Assembly: GCA_964477035.1 (NCBI GenBank)
Contig: CAYZCW010000001.1
Coordinates: 124,001-188,000 of the forward strand
DNA length: 64,000 bases
Source: SLSG01 sp964477035
GTDB lineage: Bacteria; Bacteroidota; Bacteroidia; Bacteroidales; UBA7960
Reading direction: 5' to 3'
Below the pieces are notes generated by a model. That model made no database searches. It was not told where the DNA came from and saw only the letters and a program-made list of their open reading frames with translations. The position numbers and the translations under genes are program-made. Every line of letters starts with the position of its first letter. Position 1 is the stretch's first letter. This document shows, piece after piece, positions 1 through 7,232 of the stretch.

Positions 1-221
1 AGGGGGGCTTCACGGATCAGGGACAGGTTGGGCAGCATGCCGCCGACCAGGGAGTTCTCCACGGCCAGAATGCCGGCTGCGGATTTCCCCTGGGCCACGC
101 GCAGGGTCACCTCCCTGAAACTCATGCAGGGATCGATGCCGGCGCCTTGCCCGAAAAACCGGATCGCGGCTTCGTGGTGGAAGGAGCCCCGGATCCCCTG
201 TATGGCAATTTGTGGTGTCAT
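1..221 (-). CDS. pheA: Prephenate dehydratase, N-terminal part (cut by window edge)
   Basis: Prephenate dehydratase makes phenylpyruvate from prephenate in phenylalanine synthesis. Only the first 73 codons are present; the rest lies outside the window. The visible part carries the family opening IAIQGIRGSFHHEAA, then VENSLVGGM, where the family usually has a (V/A)ENT/S-(I/L)-G segment. I chose the ATG at 219-221 because relatives start one or two residues before the IAIQG strand. An in-frame ATG at 264-266 would place the attenuator hairpin inside the coding region and is less likely. The gene is divergent from the trp operon and follows its own Phe/Tyr-rich leader and terminator. Confidence 0.85.
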   Translation of the reverse strand, partial: MTPQIAIQGIRGSFHHEAAIRFFGQGAGIDPCMSFREVTLRVAQGKSAAGILAVENSLVGGMLPNLSLIREAP

Positions 222-226
222 AAAGC

Positions 227-254
227 AAAAAAAAAGCCCCGCTTGTTGCGGGGC
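227..254 (-). terminator. pheA attenuator (intrinsic terminator in the leader)
   Basis: Read on the minus strand, GCCCCGC (254-248) pairs perfectly with GCGGGGC (242-236) across an AACAA loop. Nine T residues (235-227) follow, ending 5 nt before the pheA ATG. A terminator placed after a leader peptide and before its gene is the layout of an attenuator. GGGGCC (308-303), just past the Phe/Tyr codons of the leader, is complementary to GGCCCC (255-250). It could therefore form the competing antiterminator when a ribosome stalls at those codons. Confidence 0.85.
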
Positions 255-275
255 CCGGATTTTCATTGGTTCTGT

Positions 276-356
276 CTATTCTGAGAACGCACATGCCTTC
301 CTGGCCCCTTTCAGGAGATAAAAATAAAAGAAGCTGGTATAGAAGGTGTGGTTCAT
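276..356 (-). CDS. pheL: Phe/Tyr-rich leader peptide of pheA
   Basis: This 26-codon frame lies between the probable pheA promoter and the attenuator. It begins MNHTFYTSFFYFYLL and holds five Phe and three Tyr codons, with F, Y and S dominating residues 5-13, and it stops at TAG (278-276). A short peptide dense in the end-product amino acid, followed by a terminator and then the matching biosynthetic gene, is the classical sign of ribosome-mediated attenuation, as in the enterobacterial pheA leader. Tyr codons would let tyrosine shortage contribute. The peptide itself needs no function. Confidence 0.85.
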   Translation of the reverse strand: MNHTFYTSFFYFYLLKGARKACAFSE

Positions 357-372
357 GCTGGCTTGTTTGCTG

Positions 373-382
373 TGCAATATTA
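373..382 (-). promoter_or_regulatory. Probable -7 box for the pheL-pheA transcript
   Basis: The minus strand reads TAATATTGCA here, one base away from the Bacteroidota -7 consensus TAnnTTTG over its first eight positions. It lies 16 nt before the pheL ATG. The same ten bases occur on the plus strand at 452-461 before the trp leader. I do not see a convincing -33 TTTG at the usual spacing. Confidence 0.5.
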
Positions 383-451
383 GGAGAAATCCGAATAAAA
401 ACCTAATTCAAAAATTTTTTTTTAAAAAATACCGGCAAATAAAAAAATGCG

Positions 452-461
452 TAATATTGCA
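452..461 (+). promoter_or_regulatory. Probable -7 box for the trpL-trpE transcript
   Basis: TAATATTGCA is identical to the ten bases at the divergent pheL promoter. It lies 19 nt before the ATG at 481, which favours 481 over the in-frame ATG at 469 as the leader start. An AT-rich stretch, 391-450 with a long T/A run, fills the space between the two divergent boxes. Confidence 0.5.
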
Positions 462-480
462 GTGCAGAATGAACAAAGAC

Positions 481-561
481 ATGAACGTATATAAGCATAT
501 CGTATGGCTCTGGTGGTGGCACGCAGCATTGATTGCCGCGGTTAAGCGCTATGGCCCATAA
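481..561 (+). CDS. trpL: Trp leader peptide of the trp operon
   Basis: This 26-codon leader peptide contains WLWWW at codons 9-13 (505-519), four Trp codons in five, and ends at TAA (559-561). An upstream in-frame ATG at 469 would add four residues, but the promoter box suggests 481. Trp codons are rare, so such a cluster 35 nt before an intrinsic terminator and 90 nt before trpE is strong evidence of ribosome-mediated attenuation. A ribosome stalled at the Trp run would cover roughly up to position 530 and leave the 541-548 antiterminator arm free. Confidence 0.93.
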   Translation: MNVYKHIVWLWWWHAALIAAVKRYGP

Positions 562-630
562 CAGGTATGTATTGATCATATCAGGATTTTACCCGGAGCC
601 CGCTTAACAAAAAGCGGGCTCTTTTTATTT
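541..630 (+). promoter_or_regulatory. trp attenuator: antiterminator and terminator pair
   Basis: The terminator stem is GAGCCCGCTT (596-605) with AAGCGGGCTC (612-621), a perfect 10-bp helix with a 6-nt loop, followed by TTTTTATTT (622-630). The competing antiterminator is GTTAAGCG (541-548) with CGCTTAAC (601-608), a perfect 8-bp helix that uses the left arm of the terminator. The 541-548 arm lies in the last codons of trpL, so ribosome position on the leader decides which helix forms. This is the textbook logic of trp attenuation, inferred here from sequence only. Confidence 0.92.
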
Positions 631-650
631 AATGAACTGCCCATCCGACG

Positions 651-2132
651 ATGAAACCAAAGAAGAAAATGCCTTTGCAGGATGAAGCTGCTTTCCGGTC
701 CGGTCCTTCCGGCGGACAGCGCGGCCAGGAAGCGGTTCTGCCGCTGAAGGCCAGTCAGCGACGACTGCAGGCAGATACCTTCACTCCCGTGGGGATCTAC
801 CTGCGCCTGCGCGATGCCTACCCGCAGAGCATCCTGTTGGAATGCTCCGATTACAGCTCCCGCCACGACTCCTGGTCCTACATCTGCCTGCAGCCGTTGC
901 TCGGTTTTGAGGTCAGGGAGGACCGGCTTATATTGCGCGAACCCGGTCAGCCAGACCGCAACGAGGCCCTGACGCAGGCTCCCCTGCCCGGCCGGATTGC
1001 CCGTTTCATGGACCGGGTCCGCATCGACGGACCCTGCGACGACAAGACGTATCCCGGGCTGTTCGGATTCACTGCCTACGATGCCGCCAGTCTGTTCGAC
1101 AGCGTGGCGTTGACACGGACGGAAAAGGGGCGGGAAGCGGTGCCCTTGCTGAGGTACGACCTCTATCAGGTGGTGATTGCCTTCAACCATTTTAATGACA
1201 CCTTGAGCATCTGTGAGGTCCGTCCGGAAGGCCTGGAAGCGGAGATGCCCCGGGTTCTGTCCCTGCTGGCCAACCGGAACGCCACCAGCTTCCCCTTCTT
1301 CATCAGGGGGGAGGAGCGCTCCCTGACCGGGGACGACCGCTTCCGCGAAATGGTCGCCGGCGGCATGGCCCACTGTGCCCGGGGGGATGTGTTCCAGATC
1401 GTTTTGTCGAGGCGGTTCGAGCAGGATTTTTCAGGGGACGAGTTCAACGTGTACCGGGCCCTTCGGTCGGTCAACCCCTCTCCGTACCTGTTCTACTTCG
1501 ATTATTTGGGCTACAAGCTGTTCGGTTCTTCTCCGGAGGCCCAGCTGCGTGTCGGCGGGGGCAGGGCGGTGATCAACCCCATCGCAGGCACGGTGGTCCG
1601 TACGGGCGATCCGGAAAAGGATGCCAGGCTGACCCGGCAGTTGCTTGAGGACCAAAAAGAAAATTCGGAGCACTGCATGCTGGTGGACCTGGCCCGCAAC
1701 GATCTGAGCAAGCACGCGGATACGGTCAGCGTGGACAGCTTCAGGGAGGTGCAGACCTATTCGCATGTCATCCATCTGGTATCGACTGTCAGCGGGAGAA
1801 TAAACGGCCACAAACCCGTTTACGGTTTGTTTGCCGACACCTTCCCGGCCGGCACGCTCACCGGGGCTCCCAAGTACCGGGCCATGGAGTTGATCGATCA
1901 TTTTGAGGCGTTGCCGCGGGGTTTCTACGGGGGCGCGATCGGCTTCATGGGACTGGACGGAATCCTCAACCATGCCATCATGATCCGGTCTTTCATGAGC
2001 CTGGGCGGGCGGCTGGTTTACCAGGCGGGGGCAGGGGTGGTGTCCGGGTCCACCCCGGAGGGCGAACTCAGGGAGGTGGAAGGCAAGGTGTCGGCCCTGC
2101 GAAGGGCCATTCAGCTGGCTGCTACCTATTGA
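651..2132 (+). CDS. trpE: Anthranilate synthase component I
   Basis: TrpE converts chorismate and ammonia to anthranilate, with TrpG supplying ammonia. The 493-residue length is typical. The C-terminal chorismate-binding domain shows GTVVRTGD, EHCMLVDLARNDL and AGTLTGAPKYRAMELID. Near residue 65 the Trp feedback motif, usually LLES-x10-S, reads LLEC-x10-S, so the key Ser is Cys here. It is the first gene of the trp operon, with its ATG 20 nt after the attenuator. A para-aminobenzoate synthase is the alternative, but context and leader make TrpE secure. Confidence 0.96.
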   Translation: MKPKKKMPLQDEAAFRSGPSGGQRGQEAVLPLKASQRRLQADTFTPVGIYLRLRDAYPQSILLECSDYSSRHDSWSYICLQPLLGFEVREDRLILREPGQPDRNEALTQAPLPGRIARFMDRVRIDGPCDDKTYPGLFGFTAYDAASLFDSVALTRTEKGREAVPLLRYDLYQVVIAFNHFNDTLSICEVRPEGLEAEMPRVLSLLANRNATSFPFFIRGEERSLTGDDRFREMVAGGMAHCARGDVFQIVLSRRFEQDFSGDEFNVYRALRSVNPSPYLFYFDYLGYKLFGSSPEAQLRVGGGRAVINPIAGTVVRTGDPEKDARLTRQLLEDQKENSEHCMLVDLARNDLSKHADTVSVDSFREVQTYSHVIHLVSTVSGRINGHKPVYGLFADTFPAGTLTGAPKYRAMELIDHFEALPRGFYGGAIGFMGLDGILNHAIMIRSFMSLGGRLVYQAGAGVVSGSTPEGELREVEGKVSALRRAIQLAATY

Positions 2133-2195
2133 CAGGCAGGGGCCGGTGCTTTCCCTTCACAGGGAAGGCCCTCCGGCCGGGAAACAACGACAGAC

Positions 2196-2765
2196 ATGGC
2201 AAAGATTCTGGTATTGGACAATTATGATTCATTCACTTACAACCTGGTGTATTTTCTGAGGCAGGGACACCGGGTGGAGGTGCACCGCAACGACCAGATC
2301 CGTCCCGGTGCCGTTTCCGCCTATGATGGGATCGTGCTGTCCCCGGGTCCGGGGATCCCCTCCGAGGCAGGCATCCTGAAGGAGCTGATCGGCCGCTACA
2401 AGGACACCAAAAGGATCTTCGGCGTTTGCCTGGGACTGCAGGCCATCGCAGAGGTGTTCGGCGGGCGGCTCGTGAACCTCTCCCGGGTGTACCACGGGGT
2501 GGCCACCCCGGTGAGGCAATGCGGACCCGGCCATTACCTGTTCGGGGGACTGCCCCGGGAGTTCATGGCCGGCCGCTACCACAGCTGGATCGCAGACCGC
2601 GCAAGCCTGCCCGGGGTCTTGCGTGTGGATGCGGAGGATGAACAGGGCCGCGTCATGGCCCTCAGCCATGCAAACCTGGATGTTTGCGGGGTGCAGTTTC
2701 ATCCCGAGTCGATCCTGACGCCTGAGGGCAGCCAGATGATCAACAACTGGCTGAATCAATTCTAA
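2196..2765 (+). CDS. trpG: Anthranilate synthase component II (glutamine amidotransferase)
   Basis: The glutaminase subunit releases ammonia from glutamine for TrpE. At 189 residues it is a lone class I amidotransferase domain with DNYDSFTYNL at the N-terminus, the oxyanion segment SPGPGIP, the nucleophile Cys in FGVCLGLQA, and the His-Glu pair in VQFHPES. It follows trpE by 63 nt and precedes trpD by 12 nt. PabA-type enzymes look alike and the protein could serve both pathways, but its place in the trp operon defines the main role. Confidence 0.95.
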   Translation: MAKILVLDNYDSFTYNLVYFLRQGHRVEVHRNDQIRPGAVSAYDGIVLSPGPGIPSEAGILKELIGRYKDTKRIFGVCLGLQAIAEVFGGRLVNLSRVYHGVATPVRQCGPGHYLFGGLPREFMAGRYHSWIADRASLPGVLRVDAEDEQGRVMALSHANLDVCGVQFHPESILTPEGSQMINNWLNQF

Positions 2766-2777
2766 GCGGAGACCATC

Positions 2778-3776
2778 ATGGATGAAATTTTGAACAAATT
2801 GCTGGAAACAAGGCAGCTGGACCGGGAGGAAGCCGGTTTGCTGATGCATGCCATCGCCGGAGGCGGGGTGAATGAGGCGAGGATCGCTGCCGTCCTGGCT
2901 GCCTATGTGATGCGGCCCGTCGGGCTGGAGGAGCTGCTCGGGTTTCGCGATGCCTTGCTGGAACTGGCCGTAAAAGTCGATTTGCGCAACGGGCAGACGG
3001 TGGATGTGTGCGGGACGGGCGGTGACAGGAAAAACACATTCAACATTTCCACCCTCTCCGCCTTTGTGGTGGCGGGTGCCGGGGTGCCGGTGGCCAAACA
3101 CGGGAACTATGGCATGTCGTCCACGTCGGGCTCTTCCAATGTGATGGAACACGCAGGCTACCGGTTCTCCAGCGAGCCCGGCAAGCTGGAACGGGAGCTG
3201 GACAAGGCAAATATTTGTTTCATGCACGCCCCCCTTTTTCACCCCGCCCTGAAAGCGGTGGGCGGGGTGCGGCGGCAGCTCGGGGTCAAAACCTTTTTCA
3301 ACATCCTGGGTCCCCTGGTCAATCCTGCCGGGCCGGCATACCAGCTCAGCGGGGTGTTCAGCGTGGAGGCCGGCCGCATTTTCAGCTACCTGCTGCAACG
3401 GGAAGGGAAAAGCTTTGCCGTGGTTTACAGCCTGGATGGCCACGATGAGGTCTCACTGACCGCCCCGGTGAAACGCTTCAGCCCGCAGGGGGAGGACCTG
3501 CTGACGCATGAGGATTTCGGGCTGCCGCCGAATGATCCGTCCTCCCTGCATGGAGGCCACAGCGTGGCGGAGGCCGCAAAGGTGTTTATGCAGGTGCTGG
3601 AGAACAAGGGAACCCTGCCACAGCGGCATGCGGTGGTTGCCAATGCCGCCCTTGCCATACAATGTTTCAAAAAGGGCTGTTCCCTGTCAGAGGCAGTGGC
3701 CCTGGCAGGGGAGTCGATCGATTCGGGCCGGGCCCTGAAGGCCTTCAGAACCCTGATCGGCATGCAGAACGGATAG
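2778..3776 (+). CDS. trpD: Anthranilate phosphoribosyltransferase
   Basis: TrpD joins anthranilate to PRPP to give phosphoribosylanthranilate. The 332-residue protein has the PRPP-binding loop CGTGGDRKNTFNIST, the segment KHGNYGMSSTSGSSNVME where the family reads KHGNRxxSSxxGSAD, and FFNILGPLVNP. It is not fused to TrpG. The ATG follows the trpG stop by 12 nt, so the two are probably cotranscribed. Confidence 0.95.
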   Translation: MDEILNKLLETRQLDREEAGLLMHAIAGGGVNEARIAAVLAAYVMRPVGLEELLGFRDALLELAVKVDLRNGQTVDVCGTGGDRKNTFNISTLSAFVVAGAGVPVAKHGNYGMSSTSGSSNVMEHAGYRFSSEPGKLERELDKANICFMHAPLFHPALKAVGGVRRQLGVKTFFNILGPLVNPAGPAYQLSGVFSVEAGRIFSYLLQREGKSFAVVYSLDGHDEVSLTAPVKRFSPQGEDLLTHEDFGLPPNDPSSLHGGHSVAEAAKVFMQVLENKGTLPQRHAVVANAALAIQCFKKGCSLSEAVALAGESIDSGRALKAFRTLIGMQNG

Positions 3777-3815
3777 GACCCGCCCATCCGACAACATCAC
3801 AAAACAGATTCAACC

Positions 3816-4616
3816 ATGGACAAACTGCAGGAAATGGTCGCACACAAGCGCCGGGAGGTGGAGGAGAACAAGGCGCTTTACCCCGTGAAGCTTCTGGAGC
3901 GGAGCCTGTTCTTTGAGGCGCGCCCCGTTTCGCTAAAAAAGTATATTCTGCGCGAAGACCTCTCGGGGGTGATCGCCGAGTTCAAGCGGCGCTCGCCCTC
4001 CAGGGGCGTGATCAATGAGTTTGCCGATCCGGGCAAGACCTGCCTGGGGTACATGCAGGCGGGTGCCTCGGCCTTGTCGGTGCTTACCGACCAGCGGTAT
4101 TTCGGGGGCGGGGCGGCCGACCTGGAGAAGGTCCGTGAACTCAACTACTGTCCTGTGTTGCGCAAGGATTTCATTATCGATGCGTATCAGGTGATCGAAT
4201 CGAGGAGCATGGGGGCCGATGCCATCCTCCTCATTGCCGGCCTGTTGGATGAGCGGCAGCTCCGGGAATTGTCGGAACGCGCCTTCTCTCTCGGCATGGA
4301 GGTGTTGTTCGAGATCCACAAACGGGAAGAGATCGGGTTGTTGCCCGCCGGGGCCGAATTGGTTGGGGTCAACAACCGCAACCTGAAGGACTTGTCGGTG
4401 GATGGGGGCTCCGCCCTGGCCCTGGCCGGGTCGCTGCCCGCAGGGATCGTCCCGGTGGCTGAAAGCGGCATCGAAAGTCCGGAGATGCTGCTGGAGCTGC
4501 GACGGGCCGGCTACCGGGGGTTTCTGATAGGCGAGCGTTTTATGCGTGAAGCGGATCCCGCCGCCGCCTGCCGGGCTTTCATCAAAAAAACCAAAAGACT
4601 CTCAAGATGCTCATAA
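3816..4616 (+). CDS. trpC: Indole-3-glycerol phosphate synthase
   Basis: This TIM-barrel enzyme closes the ring of CdRP to form indole-3-glycerol phosphate. Visible catalytic segments are AEFKRRSPSRG (Glu and Lys), RKDFIIDAYQV, LVGVNNRNL and VAESGIE. At 266 residues it is a stand-alone synthase; the isomerase domain is the next gene. The stop codon overlaps the start of the trpF-trpB fusion by 10 nt, which implies translational coupling. Confidence 0.95.
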   Translation: MDKLQEMVAHKRREVEENKALYPVKLLERSLFFEARPVSLKKYILREDLSGVIAEFKRRSPSRGVINEFADPGKTCLGYMQAGASALSVLTDQRYFGGGAADLEKVRELNYCPVLRKDFIIDAYQVIESRSMGADAILLIAGLLDERQLRELSERAFSLGMEVLFEIHKREEIGLLPAGAELVGVNNRNLKDLSVDGGSALALAGSLPAGIVPVAESGIESPEMLLELRRAGYRGFLIGERFMREADPAAACRAFIKKTKRLSRCS

Positions 4617-6448
4617 AGGTGTGCGGCATCACCGATGCCGCAAACATGCGGGAGGTCGCCCGGCTGGGGCCGGACATGATGGGCTTCATTTTCCATCCTG
4701 CCTCCCCGAGGGATGTCAGCCGCAAGGTGGACGCTTTGCCGCTGGACCGTTTGCCGGAGGGACTGATCCGGGTCGCGGTGCTGGTGAACCATCCCCTGGA
4801 GGAGGTCCTGAACCTTCTGGGCCGGTATCCCTTCGACGCGGTGCAGCTGCATGGAGAGGAGCCGCCCGCTTACTGCAGGGAGCTGCGCCATCGCTGCCCT
4901 GAGGCCAGGATCATCCGGGCTTTCGGGGTGGAAAAGGGACTGCCGGAGGCCCTGGAGGCTTACGAAGGGCTTTGCGATTACTACCTGTTCGACACGGCAG
5001 GCCCCCTGAGGGGCGGCAGCGGGCAGGGCTTTGACCACGGCCTGCTGAAGGCATACCGGGGCAAGACCCCCTTTTTGCTTGCCGGCGGCCTTGCCCCCGG
5101 GGATGCGGCAGCCCTGAAGGCGCTGGACCATCCCTCCCTGGCCGGGTTTGACCTGAACAGCCGGTTTGAGATCCGTCCCGGCATCAAGGATCCTGCACGG
5201 ATCGCCTCTTTCCTGCGGGAGATGGGAAGGACAGAGGCTGCCTCGGAACGGCCGGATTCCAACCCCATGGCCCATCCCGGGCCGGGGGGGTGTTACGGAG
5301 GGTTTGGCGGGGCCTTCATTCCCGAACTGCTTTACCGCAACGTGGAGGAGCTGTCGGAAGCCTACCTGGAGATCCTGGGGTCCGGAGATTTCCAGCGTGA
5401 ATTTCATGCCCTGCTGGCCCGTTATGTGGGCCGCCCCACCCCGCTTTATTTTGCGCCCAGGCTGTCGGAATATTACCGCACCCGGATCTACCTGAAGAGG
5501 GAAGACCTCTGCCATACAGGGGCCCACAAGCTCAACAATGTGGTCGGACAGGCCTTGCTGGCCCGACGGATGGGCAAACAGCACATCGTGGCCGAAACGG
5601 GGGCGGGACAGCACGGGGTGGCCACGGCCACCGTCTGTGCCCTGCTGAAGATTCCCTGTACGGTTTTTATGGGGGAAAAAGACATGCAACGGCAGGCACT
5701 CAATGTGTTGCGCATGCGGATGCTGGGGGCCGAGGTTGTCCCGGTACGCTCCGGCACACGAACCCTCAAAGACGCCACCAGCGAGGCCATCCGCTACTGG
5801 ATCAACCATCCCGACCGGACCTATTACCTGATTGGTTCATCCATCGGTCCGCACCCTTATCCCGACCTGGTGACCCGGCTGCAGTCGGTCATCAGCAAAG
5901 AGATCCGGGAGCAGCTGCTGGTCCGGGAGGGCAGGTCTTCGCCCGATGCGGTGATCGCCTGTGTGGGGGGAGGCAGCAATGCCGCCGGGGCATTCTACCA
6001 TTTCATCGGAAACGGCCATAGCCGTCTGATCGGGGCCGAGGCCTCGGGGGAAGGCACCGGCTCCGGCCTGACAGCTGCCACCCTGGCTGTCGGCAAGGCC
6101 GGGGTGCTGCACGGCACCTACACCCTGCTGATGCAGGACGGTCACGGACAGGTGGCCGAAGCCCATTCCCTTTCGGCCGGTCTGGATTATCCGGGCATCG
6201 GACCCCTTCACGCCCACCTCCATGAGAAGCATCTGGCCACCTATGTGCCGGTGTCTGACCAGGAGGCACTGGATGCGGCCATGGTCCTGACCCGCCTGGA
6301 AGGGATCATCCCCGCCCTGGAGTCTGCCCATGCCCTGGCCGTGCCGGGCAAGATGGCCTTCGGCGAAGCAGAGGTGGTGGTAATCAGCCTGTCGGGCAGG
6401 GGGGATAAGGACATGGAAACGTATGAGAAGCAATGGAAACAGGAATGA
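4607..6448 (+). CDS. trpF-trpB: Phosphoribosylanthranilate isomerase / tryptophan synthase beta fusion
   Basis: A single 613-residue frame joins two enzymes. Residues 1-205 are TrpF, with the catalytic Cys in KVCGITD and Asp in YLFDTAGP. A short linker rich in E, R, P and S follows. From about residue 222 comes a complete TrpB with the PLP lysine in GAHKLNN, AETGAGQHGVA, the phosphate loop GGGSNA and SGRGDKD. TrpF isomerises PRA to CdRP; TrpB makes Trp from indole and serine. The residue matching E. coli TrpB Lys167 is Lys (TLKDA), as expected for a TrpA partner. The frame is open throughout, so the fusion is real unless there is an assembly error. Confidence 0.94.
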   Translation: MLIKVCGITDAANMREVARLGPDMMGFIFHPASPRDVSRKVDALPLDRLPEGLIRVAVLVNHPLEEVLNLLGRYPFDAVQLHGEEPPAYCRELRHRCPEARIIRAFGVEKGLPEALEAYEGLCDYYLFDTAGPLRGGSGQGFDHGLLKAYRGKTPFLLAGGLAPGDAAALKALDHPSLAGFDLNSRFEIRPGIKDPARIASFLREMGRTEAASERPDSNPMAHPGPGGCYGGFGGAFIPELLYRNVEELSEAYLEILGSGDFQREFHALLARYVGRPTPLYFAPRLSEYYRTRIYLKREDLCHTGAHKLNNVVGQALLARRMGKQHIVAETGAGQHGVATATVCALLKIPCTVFMGEKDMQRQALNVLRMRMLGAEVVPVRSGTRTLKDATSEAIRYWINHPDRTYYLIGSSIGPHPYPDLVTRLQSVISKEIREQLLVREGRSSPDAVIACVGGGSNAAGAFYHFIGNGHSRLIGAEASGEGTGSGLTAATLAVGKAGVLHGTYTLLMQDGHGQVAEAHSLSAGLDYPGIGPLHAHLHEKHLATYVPVSDQEALDAAMVLTRLEGIIPALESAHALAVPGKMAFGEAEVVVISLSGRGDKDMETYEKQWKQE

Positions 6449-7221
6449 ACCAACTGACCCGGTTGCTGGGGACCAAACAAAGGGAGCTGTTGTCGGTCTA
6501 TTTCGTGGCAGGTTTTCCCGGACCGGACAGCACGGTGCCTGTCCTGAAGGCCCTGGCGGCCGCTGGCGTTGATTTCGTTGAGATCGGCATGCCTTTTTCT
6601 GATCCCATGGCCGATGGACCCGTGATCCAGGAGGCCAACGCACGGGCCATCGAAAACGGGATGCACCTCGGGATGCTGCTGGCCCGGCTGGAAGAAGCCC
6701 CCCTGAGGATCCCTGTTTTGCTGATGGGCTACCTCAACCCGGTTCTCCGTTACGGCATGGAGCGCTTTTGCCGCGATGCCGCACGTGCCGGGGTGTCGGG
6801 CGTGATCCTGCCGGATTTGCCTGTCGCGATGTACAATTCGACATACCGCAAGCTTTTTGAAGCATACGGACTGCACATGATCTTCCTGGTGACCCCGTCC
6901 ACCAGCGAGGCCCGCATCCGGGAGATCGACGCCCAGAGTACGGCCTTCATTTATGCCGTGAGTGCTTCTGCCACCACGGGGGTTCGCGGTGAAGACGACC
7001 AGGGAAAGCTGGCATATTTCAGACGGCTGAAGGCCATGAACCTGACACATCCTTTCATGGTGGGCTTCGGCATACAGGACCCGGCCTCCCTGGCCATGGC
7101 CAGAACCCATGCGGCCGGGGCCATCGTGGGGACCGCCTTCATCCGCGCCCTCATGGAATCCCCCGGAGAAGAGCAGGCCGTCCATGCCTTGTTCCGGCAG
7201 CTCGGCATTCAAAACACGTAA
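6445..7221 (+). CDS. trpA: Tryptophan synthase alpha chain
   Basis: TrpA cleaves indole-3-glycerol phosphate and passes indole to TrpB. The catalytic Glu is in DFVEIGMPFSDPMADGP, which also holds the Asp that contacts the beta subunit and the catalytic Asp of MADG. The phosphate-binding region GFGIQDP and GAIVGTAFI are present. I start at the ATG at 6445, whose bases overlap the trpF-trpB stop as ATGA. An in-frame ATG at 6433 would add four residues (METG) and cannot be excluded. Confidence 0.95.
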   Translation: MNQLTRLLGTKQRELLSVYFVAGFPGPDSTVPVLKALAAAGVDFVEIGMPFSDPMADGPVIQEANARAIENGMHLGMLLARLEEAPLRIPVLLMGYLNPVLRYGMERFCRDAARAGVSGVILPDLPVAMYNSTYRKLFEAYGLHMIFLVTPSTSEARIREIDAQSTAFIYAVSASATTGVRGEDDQGKLAYFRRLKAMNLTHPFMVGFGIQDPASLAMARTHAAGAIVGTAFIRALMESPGEEQAVHALFRQLGIQNT

Positions 7222-7232
7222 AACCCCATCTT

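Noticed and set aside
222..266. pheA start at the in-frame ATG 264-266
   Set aside because: It would add 15 unconserved residues encoded by the terminator hairpin and T run. The family N-terminus fits the ATG at 219-221.
576..1373. Long open frame antisense to trpE
   Set aside because: High GC lengthens antisense frames. trpE is certain, and the antisense translation shows no family features.
2229..3443. 404-codon frame antisense to trpG and trpD
   Set aside because: It spans two well-defined genes on the other strand and reads as low-information sequence.
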